Of a DNA stretch of 64,000 bases, positions 1 to 8,395 are shown piece by piece. A program made the translations under genes and the position numbers. Position 1 is the stretch's first letter. Each line of letters starts with the position of its first letter. The notes under the pieces were generated by a model. That model searched no databases and had not been told where the DNA came from. It saw only the letters and a list, made by a program, of their open reading frames with translations. The DNA comes from Natrinema versiforme (GTDB taxonomy: Archaea; Halobacteriota; Halobacteria; Halobacteriales; Natrialbaceae), in NCBI RefSeq assembly GCF_005576615.1, contig NZ_CP040332.1, positions 186,001 through 250,000 on the forward strand. Direction: 5' to 3'.

Positions 1-249
1 GTACACCGTCCCACCGTTCTCCTCGACGGCGTTGCGCGTCCGGTGGATGAGCTCCGGGAGGCGTTCTATCGCGTCCTCCTTTATCTCCCGCGCCCTGGTG
101 CGGTTCCGTTCGTGGACGTCCTCCCCGACGGCCTTCACGGCGTCGTACCGGTCGGCGTTGAACAGCCGCGTGTTCGCCTTTATTTCGTCGCCCTCCAATG
201 CTAGCAGCGTGCGGATGCGGTCGGCATCCGTTCGTTGTGAGTCACTCAT
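1..249 (-). CDS. lutB: LutB-like iron-sulfur lactate utilization protein (N-terminal part, cut by window edge)
   Basis: The first 83 codons read on the minus strand from an ATG at 249 and run off the window. The N-terminal segment has the charged helical start and the ENGGTVY stretch seen before the LUD domain of LutB/LldF proteins, which carry LUD and 4Fe-4S ferredoxin domains and oxidise L-lactate together with LutA and LutC. The ATG overlaps the end of the upstream lutC-like gene, so the two are translationally coupled. Only the N-terminus is visible, so the Fe-S cysteines cannot be checked. Confidence 0.75.
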   Translation of the reverse strand, partial: MSDSQRTDADRIRTLLALEGDEIKANTRLFNADRYDAVKAVGEDVHERNRTRAREIKEDAIERLPELIHRTRNAVEENGGTVY

Positions 250-769
250 TGTCCCTGATGATGACGATGTGGACCTCCTCGGGGCCGTGGACGCCCTGCA
301 CGAGTGCGCCCATGTCCCCGGTCGAACTCGGCCCCGTTGCGAGGACGAACGACCGGCGACCGGCCGCGAACTCGGCCCGCAGCCAGTCGAAAGCCTCCGA
401 GAGGTCCGTCCTGATGTCGCTCGCCCTGATCACGACCACGTGCCGTGACGGGTACAGGCCGACGAACTCGTCGCCGTCGGCCCGCGACTCGACGGCGACC
501 GTGCCGAGCGACGCGATCCCCATGCGCGACCCCGTCACGCCGGTCGCCGCCGCCCGGAGCTGTGACGGTGACGGGTCGAGCGTCACTGGGGCGTCCGCGA
601 GCGAGAGGTCGTCGAACGGGAGTTCGGCCCCGACGGCGGGCGCTTCGATCACGTCCGCGAGCGTCGCCCCGAGCTCGTCGGGCGGGACGACCGTCGTCGG
701 GGTGTCCAGGTCTGACAGTGATTGCCGGAACTCCGTCACCGACCCCGTGACCGCCCCTCCTTCAGACAT
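242..769 (-). CDS. lutC: LutC-like LUD domain protein
   Basis: A 175-residue single-domain protein of the LUD (lactate utilization) family. The C-terminal half shows the family pattern of a small-residue strand (FVLATGPSSTGD, about residues 140-151), then GVHGPEEVHIVII, as in LutC. LutC acts with LutA and LutB in oxidation of lactate or related 2-hydroxyacids in the cytoplasm. The stop overlaps the lutB start (242-249). No lutA/glcF-like gene is visible; it may lie outside the window. The pair ends a long leftward cluster of sugar-acid genes, suggesting that a 2- or 3-carbon hydroxyacid is an end product. Family assignment is firm; the substrate is inferred. Confidence 0.8.
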   Translation of the reverse strand: MSEGGAVTGSVTEFRQSLSDLDTPTTVVPPDELGATLADVIEAPAVGAELPFDDLSLADAPVTLDPSPSQLRAAATGVTGSRMGIASLGTVAVESRADGDEFVGLYPSRHVVVIRASDIRTDLSEAFDWLRAEFAAGRRSFVLATGPSSTGDMGALVQGVHGPEEVHIVIIRDNE

Positions 770-865
770 CGTTCCCTCGTTCGGCGCTCGCGGTTCGGTC
801 CATTAGGGGACGACGGCTCGTCCTCGCCGGTCGCGGTGACACCGACATGCTGGTGGAGAGAATGG

Positions 866-1297
866 TTACTCGGCCCCCGTAACCGTGACGACCGGCCGCT
901 CTGTATTCAGGAGGATCGACTGTGTCACGCTGCCGAACAGCGCCTTCCCGGTGGGGGACCGCGACCGCCCGCCGAGGACGAGGTAGCGGGCGTCGACCTC
1001 GTCGGCGTACCCGACGACGGATTTGTTGGGGTTCCCGACCCTGCTGACGACCTCGTGGTCCCCAATGACCTCGTCAAGCCCTGCCGTCGCCTCGGCCGCC
1101 GCGGTCGCCTCGATGGACCCCGAGTCCGTCTCCCGCGTACTGGACTCCCGCTCGACACGTCTCGTGTACTCGGTCTCCTCGATGACGTGGACGAGGTGGA
1201 GTTCGTCGCCGAACGCCCTGGCCAACTCGTCCGCCTGCATCGCGACGTCTCTGGACCCGTCGGAGCCGCTGATGGCTGCCACGATAACCATATTCAT
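866..1297 (-). CDS. Universal stress protein UspA family
   Basis: A 143-residue single Usp domain. The N-terminal strand MVIVAAISGSDGS and the C-terminal ATP-binding signature G-2X-G-9X-G-S/T (GGRSRSPTGKALFGSVTQS, about residues 113-131) are both present, so it is of the ATP-binding type. Longer starts exist up to 1318, but the ATG at 1297 places the first beta strand at the usual distance. It lies between the lut pair and a zinc dehydrogenase on the same strand. UspA-type genes also sit next to the second TRAP system and the Tct system in this window, so these proteins appear to accompany transport loci here. Precise role unknown. Confidence 0.85.
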   Translation of the reverse strand: MNMVIVAAISGSDGSRDVAMQADELARAFGDELHLVHVIEETEYTRRVERESSTRETDSGSIEATAAAEATAGLDEVIGDHEVVSRVGNPNKSVVGYADEVDARYLVLGGRSRSPTGKALFGSVTQSILLNTERPVVTVTGAE

Positions 1298-1350
1298 TGG
1301 GGATAGCCGTTCGAACATAAATGTTCTCCCTCCGAGGCTCGACCCGCTGC

Positions 1351-2376
1351 TCAGTCGACTGAGATCACGCCTTTGACAACGTCCGGCTCCGCGGCCCGCT
1401 CGAACGCGTCACCGATCCGATCGAGCGGGGCCTCGAAGTCGATGATCCCCGCTGCGTCGACGACGCCGCAGTCGAGCATGGATATCGCGGTCGGGTACGT
1501 ATTCGCGAAGCGGTAGCTCCCGCGGACATCCAGCTGCCTGCGGACCAACTCGAACGTGTCGACCGGCACCTCAGCCTCGGGGGCGAGGCCGACGAGCACT
1601 GCGGTGCCGCCGGCCCGCGGCACGTCGAGTGTCGCTTCGATGGCGGGCGGTGCACCGGTCGCCTCTATCGCGGCGTCGACGCCTCCCCCGAACGCCTCCC
1701 GGACCGCCGCGGTCACGTCCGCCTCGCGGCTGTCGACCGCGAGATCGGCCCCGCGGTCCACGGCCCGGTCGAGCTTCGACTCGACGACGTCGACGACCGC
1801 GACATCTCCCGCGCCGGCCGCCCGCGCGGCGTCGGCCGTGAGGAGCCCTATCGGCCCCGCGCCCATGACTAGCACCGAGTCGCCCACGCCTATCTCCGCC
1901 CGGCGGACGGCGTGGACACCGACGCTCAGCGGCTCACAGAGTGCGCCCTCCCGGGTCGGTACCGAGTCGGGGAGGGCATACACGTACTCGGCCGGCCAGG
2001 CGACGTACTCCCGGAACGCGCCGTTCGTCCCGGGCGTCGCCATGAACGCCACGTCCGGACAGAGGTTGTACGCGCCGTGCCGGCAGTGCTCACACTCCCC
2101 GCAGGGGACGCCGGGCTCGACGGTGACTGCGTCGCCGACAGCGAGGCCGTCGACGGCCGCCCCCGTCTCGACGACGGTGCCCGCACTCTCGTGTCCGAGC
2201 ACCAGCGGCTCGTCGACGACGCGGTCGCCCATACGGCCGTGCTCGTACCAGTGGACGTCCGAGCCGCAAATTCCCACGTCGCTCACCTCGACGAGCACCT
2301 CGGACTCGCCGGGCGACGGTCGCTCCCGTTCGCGCAGTTCGAACAGCTTCGCCCCGACGAGCTCCGCCGCTCTCAT
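1351..2376 (-). CDS. Zinc-dependent medium-chain alcohol dehydrogenase (polyol/sugar-acid type)
   Basis: A 341-residue zinc-type MDR. The catalytic zinc site is seen as ICGSDVH (Cys about 37) and GHESAGTVVETG. The four-Cys structural zinc lobe is CGECEHCRHGAYNLC. The Rossmann motif is VMGAGPIGLL. It resembles sorbitol, L-idonate, L-threonine and galactitol dehydrogenases. The frame is open upstream to 2505, but that stretch is basic and unlike the family, so the ATG at 2376 is chosen. It is 168 bp downstream of the UxaA-type genes on the same strand. A role as an NAD(P)-dependent sugar-acid oxidoreductase (for example of an aldonate or keto-uronate) fits the context but is inferred. Confidence 0.85.
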   Translation of the reverse strand: MRAAELVGAKLFELRERERPSPGESEVLVEVSDVGICGSDVHWYEHGRMGDRVVDEPLVLGHESAGTVVETGAAVDGLAVGDAVTVEPGVPCGECEHCRHGAYNLCPDVAFMATPGTNGAFREYVAWPAEYVYALPDSVPTREGALCEPLSVGVHAVRRAEIGVGDSVLVMGAGPIGLLTADAARAAGAGDVAVVDVVESKLDRAVDRGADLAVDSREADVTAAVREAFGGGVDAAIEATGAPPAIEATLDVPRAGGTAVLVGLAPEAEVPVDTFELVRRQLDVRGSYRFANTYPTAISMLDCGVVDAAGIIDFEAPLDRIGDAFERAAEPDVVKGVISVD

Positions 2377-2544
2377 CCCGTCCACCTCAGACGCGCCCGT
2401 GTCCCGTCGCCGCTTCGCCCCGGCCAACCGTGGCTGGCGGAGAAGCGGTCCCCTGACTGCCGTTGCTGTCCCGAACGCTTCGGTACCTGACTCATCGTCA
2501 TACACTCGACGGGCCCGGCTATTAGGCTTTTGGACCCGGCGACC

Positions 2545-3681
2545 TCACAGCGACGGGCCGACCCGGTTTATCGCGAACGCCGTCAGCCCGTGGGCCTCGC
2601 TCGCCGTCCGGCCGCCAGCCGCGACCCGCAAAAGCTCCGACAGCAGTTCGTCGGAGTCGGCAGTGCGGGCGTCGACATCGATGTCGTCGCCAAGCGCTGC
2701 CGCCGTCGTCCCGTCACCGGTCACCTTCAGAATCGGGACGACCGGGTGGCCCGTCGTGATTCCGTCGGCCGTGACGTGGACGACGACGGACGCGCCCGCC
2801 GCCGCGAGCGCGGTCGCGGCCTCCTCGAACCGCGAGGGTGAATCCACCAGCGCCAGCCCCCCGTCGATGGTCGCCCGACCGCCGTAGGGGACGAACTCGG
2901 CTACCTCGGCGTTCCCCCACGTTCCGACCACCTCGTCGAACTCGGCTACCTCGGCGCGGCGGGCGACCCGCTTTGCGTTGCTGGGCCGCCCTGCGTCGCG
3001 GTCACCGGCCGACCGCGTCGCTTCGGCGACCGCCGGACTCGCCGCGCGGTCGGCGGCCGCGTCGCGGTGGGGCACGAGCCGCTCGGTTCCGGCGACGACG
3101 ACGCGCGCGCCAGCGTCGACCAGCGCGTCGACGGTCTTGCCGACGAGCGGGTCCGCCACTTCGCTGCTCGACGGGGACAGGTCCGAACTCACGACGCCGA
3201 CTGTCAGGTCCGCGAGCGCCGCGTCCGTCCGGTCCGCCGCGGCCGCGGCGTCGGCCAGGTTTCCGGTCGCCTCGACGCCCGCGTCGAGCGCCGCCTCGGT
3301 TCCGCCGGCGTCCTGAATGGCCGTCTCGCGGACCGGTACGCCGTGCTCGCCGATCCGCTCGGCAAACGGCCCGCTCTGGAGGTGTTCACAGCCCAGCCCG
3401 ACGACGGTCGCGCCGGTAACGTTCGGGTTGCGGGCGAGGTTCAGAAGCGTCCGCTCGGTCTGCTCGTGGTCGGCCCCGATCTGGCCGCAGCCGTGGTCGT
3501 GCGGGACGCAGACGGCGCGGTCGCTCGCGTCCGCGACCCGCTCGGCGACGACGTGCGAACAGATCACCGACGGCACGACGAGAACCCGGTTCCGCACGCC
3601 GACGCCGCCGTCGTCGCGCCGGTAGGCGTCGAACCGCTCGCCGAGGGCCGCGGGTTCCTCGCGCCCTTCGGGGGACGACAT
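2545..3681 (-). CDS. UxaA/GarD-family dehydratase, large paralogue A (keeps N-terminal Cys motifs)
   Basis: A 378-residue homologue of the C-terminal catalytic part of altronate/galactarate dehydratases (UxaA_C). It keeps the family's first metal-site motifs, PHDHGCG (His 61, Cys 65) and GLGCE (Cys 98). At the place of the usual ECGGSDxxSG loop it has a degenerate Ser-rich stretch, and the GGLTTxExKSLGA segment is missing. The end retains the HVTADGITTGHPVVPILKVTG glycine-rich region. The start at 3681 overlaps the SAF subunit stop (TGATG), so the two are translationally coupled. Longer in-frame starts up to 3756 overlap that gene and are rejected. The protein probably works with the SAF and paralogue B subunits; alone it may be inactive. 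Confidence 0.85.
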   Translation of the reverse strand: MSSPEGREEPAALGERFDAYRRDDGGVGVRNRVLVVPSVICSHVVAERVADASDRAVCVPHDHGCGQIGADHEQTERTLLNLARNPNVTGATVVGLGCEHLQSGPFAERIGEHGVPVRETAIQDAGGTEAALDAGVEATGNLADAAAAADRTDAALADLTVGVVSSDLSPSSSEVADPLVGKTVDALVDAGARVVVAGTERLVPHRDAAADRAASPAVAEATRSAGDRDAGRPSNAKRVARRAEVAEFDEVVGTWGNAEVAEFVPYGGRATIDGGLALVDSPSRFEEAATALAAAGASVVVHVTADGITTGHPVVPILKVTGDGTTAAALGDDIDVDARTADSDELLSELLRVAAGGRTASEAHGLTAFAINRVGPSL

Positions 3682-3995
3682 CAGGCCACCTCCCCGTCCT
3701 CCGCGGCGCGGTCGCCCCGCCCGCGCGTGCTCTCGCAGTTGTGCGTGTGCACCCACTCGCCGGGAGTGATCGGCTCGACCGCCTCGCCAACCGTCTCGCC
3801 GTACTTCACGACGGCGTCGCCCCGCTCCAGGGGCACCAGCGCGACCTTGTGGCCGAACGGGACGGCCTCCGCGAGCTCGACCATCTCGCCGTTGTACGGT
3901 AGCTCCGCGCCTGCTTCCAGGTCATCGATGGCCGTGACGACGTTGTCCGCGTCCGCCATGTGCAGGCCGACCTCGCCGAGGACGGTCCCCTTCAT
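3681..3995 (-). CDS. SAF-domain small subunit of UxaA-type dehydratase
   Basis: A 104-residue protein matching the N-terminal SAF domain that is fused to the catalytic part in bacterial UxaA but separate in many archaea and in SuyA. Visible features are MADADNVVTAIDDL near the N-terminus, GHKVAL in the middle and a C-terminal GEWVHTHNCES, the position of the conserved Val-His-x-His-Asn sequence of the family. It overlaps paralogue B upstream (ATGA at 3992-3995) and paralogue A downstream (3679-3683), so the three genes form one tightly coupled unit. It presumably supplies substrate binding or a domain interface for the dehydratase. Confidence 0.88.
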   Translation of the reverse strand: MKGTVLGEVGLHMADADNVVTAIDDLEAGAELPYNGEMVELAEAVPFGHKVALVPLERGDAVVKYGETVGEAVEPITPGEWVHTHNCESTRGRGDRAAEDGEVA

Positions 3996-5179
3996 GCGTC
4001 CCCCCGGAGCTCCGCCAGTTCGTTCGGCTGCAGTTCGTTGATCGCGAACTCCTCCAGCCGGCGCTGCTCGGCAGCGGTCCGCTCGCCGCTGGCCACGCGC
4101 AACAGCGTCTTATACACCCGGTCGCCAACCGACTCGATCGGCTCGCCGTCGATGACGGTGCTCGCGTCTACGTCCATGTTTGACGCGAGGCGGTCCGCAG
4201 TCTTCGGGTTCCCCGTCACCTTGATCACCGGCGCAAGCGGGTTCCCCGTCGTCGACCCGCGACCCGTCGTGAAGGCGATGACCTGCGCCCCGCCGGCGAC
4301 CTTGCCGACGACGCTCTCGATATCGTACCCTGGCGTGTCCATCAGTACCAGTCCGCCGCCGACCGGGAGGCGCTCGGCGTAGTCGACGATCCCCCGGATC
4401 GGCGTCGTCCCACCCTTCGAAATAGCCCCCAGGCTCTTCTCCTCGATCGTCGTCAGCCCGCCCTCCTGGTTCCCGGGGCTCGGCTGTGCGCCGCGGAGGT
4501 CGACGCCCATCAGCTGTGCCGTCGACTCCCGGCGCTCGACCCGGTCGAGGAGCCGCTCGCGGACATCCGCGTCGGAACAGCGCTCCGCGAGGATGTGTTC
4601 TGCGCCGATGAACTCGGGCGTCTCGGAGAACGTTGCCGTGCCGCCGTCGGCGACCAGCCGATCGCAGGCTGCGCCGACGGCCGGGTTGGCAGCGATCCCG
4701 CTCGTCGCGTCGGAACCGCCACACTCCACGCCGAACACGAGTTCGCTCGCGTCGCGTTCCTCCCGACGCGCGTCGGCGATCCCTGACCAGCACTTCCGCG
4801 TCAGTTCGACGCCTGCATCGAGCGCCGCCTCGGTCCCGCCTGCCTCGCGGATCGAGAGCGTCTCTACGTGGCGGCCGGCCGCTGCGATCCCGTCCGCGAC
4901 CACCTCGGCGTCGACCGTCTCCGGACCCAGACCGACGACGACCGCCGCGCCGACGTTGGGGTTTCGCCCCACGCCGGTCAGCGTTCGCTCTATCTGCTCG
5001 CGCGCGCCGTCCGGAGGGTCGATCCCCATCTGGTGGGGCGTCGCCCGGATGTGCTCACCGGCGCGGTCCGCGATCGCCTCGGCGACCGCCGACGCGGCGA
5101 CCGACGTGGGTATCACTGCGACGTAATTTCGGACCCCGGCGGGGCCGCTGTCCCGTGGGTATCCCTCAAACGTTGCCAT
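3992..5179 (-). CDS. UxaA/GarD-family dehydratase, large paralogue B (keeps GGSD/GGLTT motifs)
   Basis: A 395-residue UxaA_C homologue. It keeps the second half of the catalytic pattern: ECGGSDATSG (Cys 153, about 152-161), SETPEFIGAEH, PSPGNQEGGLTTIEEKSLGA (about 234-252) and FTTGRGSTTGNP. The first metal-site motifs, intact in paralogue A, are altered: PHQMGID replaces the His-Cys motif and GLGPE replaces GLGCE. The ATG at 5179 is chosen over the upstream in-frame start at 5236 because MATFEGYPR matches the usual family N-terminus. It is the first gene of the three-gene dehydratase block, 178 bp downstream of the TRAP permease. The substrate (altronate, galactarate or a related acid) is inferred. 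Confidence 0.86.
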   Translation of the reverse strand: MATFEGYPRDSGPAGVRNYVAVIPTSVAASAVAEAIADRAGEHIRATPHQMGIDPPDGAREQIERTLTGVGRNPNVGAAVVVGLGPETVDAEVVADGIAAAGRHVETLSIREAGGTEAALDAGVELTRKCWSGIADARREERDASELVFGVECGGSDATSGIAANPAVGAACDRLVADGGTATFSETPEFIGAEHILAERCSDADVRERLLDRVERRESTAQLMGVDLRGAQPSPGNQEGGLTTIEEKSLGAISKGGTTPIRGIVDYAERLPVGGGLVLMDTPGYDIESVVGKVAGGAQVIAFTTGRGSTTGNPLAPVIKVTGNPKTADRLASNMDVDASTVIDGEPIESVGDRVYKTLLRVASGERTAAEQRRLEEFAINELQPNELAELRGDA

Positions 5180-5357
5180 AGACAAGTCTCTACGACGTGG
5201 ATAAAAAAGCGTTTCCGTCGGTGCAACCCCGATCATAGGGATCCAGGAGGCACGACTGGCGACTCGAGGACGCGGCCACTCAGATACGCAGTCGGACGAC
5301 CCACCCCGAGACGACGAATGGTGCGAAAGCGACCGCGACCAGGACCCGACGCCGCCG

Positions 5358-6662
5358 TCAGGTGCCTAGCAGCTCGGTCGCCGGATACGTGACGATCTCC
5401 GGGACGAGGATAGTGAGAAGCAATACCAGGAGAATCGGTATGTAGTAGGGTAACACGCCCTTCATCGCCTCCTCCAGGCTCGCGTCGGTTACCTTCTCCA
5501 ACACGAAGAGGATGACGCCGAACGGCGGGGTCAGCAGGCCCAGCATCAGCGTCAGGATCATCACGATGCCGAAGTGGAGCGGGTCAATCCCCGCGACGTC
5601 GAGGATCGGCATGAAGATCGGCACGAGGATTGTGATCGCGGCGATCGTCTCCATGAACGTCCCAACTACCAGCAGGAGCGCGACCAGCAGGAAGATCACG
5701 ACTGACGGGTCGTTCGAGAAGTTCGTGATCGACTCCGCCATCAGGATCGGCAGCTGAAGCTGGAGCGCGACCAGCCCGTACAGCGACGCGATGCCGACGA
5801 TGAATGTCAGCGAGAACGTCTCGACCATTCCGTATTGGAGTTCCTCGAACAGCCCCCGCAGTGAGAGCTCGTTGTAGACGAACATCCCAAGGAGGACGGT
5901 GTAGACGACGGCGATTGCGCCCGCCTCGGTGGCAGTGAACGTCCCGGTGAGGATCCCCCCGATGATGAGGACCGGGGCGAACAGCGGGAACACTGCTTCC
6001 TTCAAGCACTGCCACGCCTCAGAGAGATCGAAGGTGTCCTCCGTCTCGTAACCCCGTAGATAGACGAACAGGAAGACGAGCAACATCAGGAACACGCCGA
6101 TGAGGATCCCCGGGAGGATCCCGCCGAGGAACAGCTGGCCAATCGACTCCTCGGCCAGCACGGCGTAGATGATGATCGGGACGCTCGGGGGAATGATTGG
6201 CCCGATGATTGCCGAGGAGCCGGTAACGCCCAGCGAGATGTCCTTTTCGTACCCCTGGTCGCGCATCGCGGTGTACTCGACGCGACCGAGTCCCGCGGCG
6301 TCCGCGACGGCGAGGCCGGACATCCCCGAGAAGATCATGCTGGCGACGATGTTGACGTGTGCGATGCCGCCCCGGAACTGACCGACGAAGGCGTTCGCCA
6401 GGGCGAAGATCCGCTGTGTCATCCCGATGCGGTTCATCAGCCGCCCTAACAGGAGATAAAACGGGATAGCGAGCAGCGTGAAGCTGTTGAGCCCGTACAG
6501 CAACTGCTGGGCTATCAGCCCGTAGTTGAGGCCGCGCCCGTACGGCGAAACCATTATCACGACGCACGTCGCTCCCATGGCGATCCCGACCGGGACGCCG
6601 AGCGCGTACAGCACCAGCAGCAACCCGAGGAACAGGGCGCCGATAATAAGCAGTTCACTCAT
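5358..6662 (-). CDS. dctM: TRAP transporter large permease DctM (system 1)
   Basis: A 434-residue, very hydrophobic protein with about a dozen membrane segments. It has family motifs for the TRAP-T large subunit: GIPFYLLLGRLMN-type loop, the GMSGLAVADAAGLG segment and GSSAIIGPIIPPSVPIIIYAV. It forms the sodium-coupled channel part of a tripartite transporter with the DctQ and DctP genes upstream. Its start lies inside the end of dctQ (overlap 6655-6662), showing translational coupling. Context points to uptake of a sugar acid or hydroxyacid, not C4-dicarboxylates specifically; the gene name is used at family level. Confidence 0.92.
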   Translation of the reverse strand: MSELLIIGALFLGLLLVLYALGVPVGIAMGATCVVIMVSPYGRGLNYGLIAQQLLYGLNSFTLLAIPFYLLLGRLMNRIGMTQRIFALANAFVGQFRGGIAHVNIVASMIFSGMSGLAVADAAGLGRVEYTAMRDQGYEKDISLGVTGSSAIIGPIIPPSVPIIIYAVLAEESIGQLFLGGILPGILIGVFLMLLVFLFVYLRGYETEDTFDLSEAWQCLKEAVFPLFAPVLIIGGILTGTFTATEAGAIAVVYTVLLGMFVYNELSLRGLFEELQYGMVETFSLTFIVGIASLYGLVALQLQLPILMAESITNFSNDPSVVIFLLVALLLVVGTFMETIAAITILVPIFMPILDVAGIDPLHFGIVMILTLMLGLLTPPFGVILFVLEKVTDASLEEAMKGVLPYYIPILLVLLLTILVPEIVTYPATELLGT

Positions 6663-7221
6663 CGGCTATCCCCTCCTCGAACTGGCCGCTGTCGGTTCCC
6701 TCGGTCCGCATCGCGAGGAGTTCGCGGGCCAGGCCCACGAAATCGATCACTGCGTAGATCAGCATCACTCCAATCCCGATACCGATACCGAGGTAGAGGT
6801 GGCCGGACGTGACGAAGCCGATCCCGCCGATCGACGTCGTCCAATCCTCGACGGTCGTGATGACCGTTCCCTCCAGTGCGATCCAGAGAAAGCCGATAAT
6901 GATCAGTTTCCCGACCACCTGAACCAGGTAGCCGAGCCATGGCTTCCAGTTCGTGAGCCGGTCGAGCAGGAACCGGATCGCGATGTGTTCGTTGTTCCGG
7001 ACGGCGACGGCGGCACCCAGATAGGTCGCGACGATGAGCACGAACCGCGCCGCCGGTTCGGTCCAGTGAAGGAAGCCGAACGTGGGGAGATTCAACAGCC
7101 GAATGAAGACCTGCAGTGTGGTCAAAATGATTGTGATCGTAAACAGCGCCGTCGCGCTGTACAGGACAATCTTATCGAAAAGCCGGTCGCGCTTCAGGTC
7201 AAGCGATTGGTCGATTTCCAT
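6655..7221 (-). CDS. dctQ: TRAP transporter small permease DctQ (system 1)
   Basis: A 188-residue membrane protein with four predicted helices. It has the DctQ family pattern FLHWTEPAARFVLIVATYLGAA followed by VRNNEHIAIRFLLDRL. It lies between dctP (gap 53 bp) and dctM (8-bp overlap). The first 20 residues (MEIDQSLDLKRDRLFDKI) closely match those of the second DctQ at 21670, so the two TRAP systems are related paralogues. It acts in the cell membrane as the accessory subunit of the transporter. Confidence 0.9.
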   Translation of the reverse strand: MEIDQSLDLKRDRLFDKIVLYSATALFTITIILTTLQVFIRLLNLPTFGFLHWTEPAARFVLIVATYLGAAVAVRNNEHIAIRFLLDRLTNWKPWLGYLVQVVGKLIIIGFLWIALEGTVITTVEDWTTSIGGIGFVTSGHLYLGIGIGIGVMLIYAVIDFVGLARELLAMRTEGTDSGQFEEGIADE

Positions 7222-7274
7222 TGTAAATGAAACGGTGGGTGTCTCGGGTGGTTATCTGTACGATTGCCGCCGTC

Positions 7275-8300
7275 TCACATGTTCTGGACGGTTTCCCAGT
7301 CGAAGGCCCACGTGTTCTCGAACAGCTGTTCGACCGCCGGTGCCGCCTCCTCCTGGAACGCCTCTACGTCGACGTCTTCGACAATCTCCATGCCCTCCTC
7401 GGCGAGGCCCTGGATCAGTTCCTCCTCGCGGGACTGTGACTGCTCGGCCGCCGAGGACGTCGCCGATTGGCCGACCTCCATGATCATGTCCTGATAGGTC
7501 TCGTCGATCCCCTGGTAGAACGTATCGTTGATGTAGATGTTCCCATTGGCGATTAGGTGCTCCGTGAGGCTCAGGTGGCTCTGGACCTCGTAAAGGTTGA
7601 AGGAGCTGATCTGCTCCGCCCCGCCCTCGGAGGCGTCTGCGGTTCCCTGTTCAAGCGCGCTGTACAGCTCGTCCAGCGCGACCGGTGTCGGCGACGCACC
7701 CACTTCCTCCCAGATGGCGACCCACGGGTCGAGCTCCGGCAGACGGAGATTGGTCCCGTCGACGTCGCTCGGACTGCGGATCGGTGTGTTGGACGTGAAG
7801 TTCCGCGCGCCGCGGTAGATCTGCTGGCCGATCGGGCGCTGGTCGCCGTTCTCGACGAGCGCGTCGTGGGCCTCTTGCATCTCGTCGCTTTCCAGCACCG
7901 ACAGCAGCTGATCGTAGCCCGAGAGGACGAACGGGCACCCGAAGAACCAGTACTCGGGCGCGAACTGGAAGTACGGGAAGCTGCCCGCGGCGTGAGCCTC
8001 GACGCCGCCTTGGCTAACGACCTCACCGATCTCGTCCTCGGACCCGTACGACCCGCCGGGGCTGATCTCGACGGAGATGTCGCCGTCCGACTCTGACTCG
8101 ATCTCCTCTTTGAACGTTTCCGCGGCCTGCACAAGGATATGGCCGGGTTCGAAGGTGCTTGCGATTGTCATCTCAACGCCGTCGCCGCTGCCGCCGCCGA
8201 GGTCCCCAACCATTGAGCAACCGGCCGTGGCCGCGACTGCGCCTGTACTGAGTCCCTTGACTAACGAACGTCTACTGAGCCATGGATTACCATCTGTCAT
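7275..8300 (-). CDS. dctP: TRAP transporter substrate-binding lipoprotein DctP (system 1)
   Basis: A 341-residue periplasmic-type binding protein. The N-terminus has a twin-arginine motif (SRRSLVKG, residues 9-16), a short hydrophobic stretch and a lipobox ending at Cys 28 (ATAGC). It is therefore a Tat-exported, lipid-anchored protein, as is usual in haloarchaea. The mature part has the DctP-family fold, including GARNFTSNTPIRSPSDVDG and LRLPELDPWVAIWEEVGASPTPV, where the conserved Arg contacts the substrate carboxylate. It captures an organic acid outside the cell for DctQM. It is followed by dctQ 53 bp downstream. Confidence 0.92.
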   Translation of the reverse strand: MTDGNPWLSRRSLVKGLSTGAVAATAGCSMVGDLGGGSGDGVEMTIASTFEPGHILVQAAETFKEEIESESDGDISVEISPGGSYGSEDEIGEVVSQGGVEAHAAGSFPYFQFAPEYWFFGCPFVLSGYDQLLSVLESDEMQEAHDALVENGDQRPIGQQIYRGARNFTSNTPIRSPSDVDGTNLRLPELDPWVAIWEEVGASPTPVALDELYSALEQGTADASEGGAEQISSFNLYEVQSHLSLTEHLIANGNIYINDTFYQGIDETYQDMIMEVGQSATSSAAEQSQSREEELIQGLAEEGMEIVEDVDVEAFQEEAAPAVEQLFENTWAFDWETVQNM

Positions 8301-8320
8301 GGTTACCTATACTGGTTCAT

Positions 8321-8336
8321 CGTTAATTATAAAAAA
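8321..8336 (-). promoter_or_regulatory. TATA box of the TRAP system 1 cluster
   Basis: On the minus strand an AT-rich box (TTTTTTATAATTAACG) is centred about 29 bp before the dctP ATG at 8300. It places transcription start a few bases before the start codon, giving a nearly leaderless mRNA. Confidence 0.6.
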
Positions 8337-8395
8337 CTTTTCCCTAGGGCGAATGTCTCCGGATGTGACCCGGATTCCGAAGCCGTTCACCCGAG

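Noticed and set aside
1556-2887. Long plus-strand open frame opposite the zinc dehydrogenase
   Set aside because: Ser/Thr/Arg-rich antisense shadow of a clearly conserved minus-strand enzyme in GC-rich DNA.
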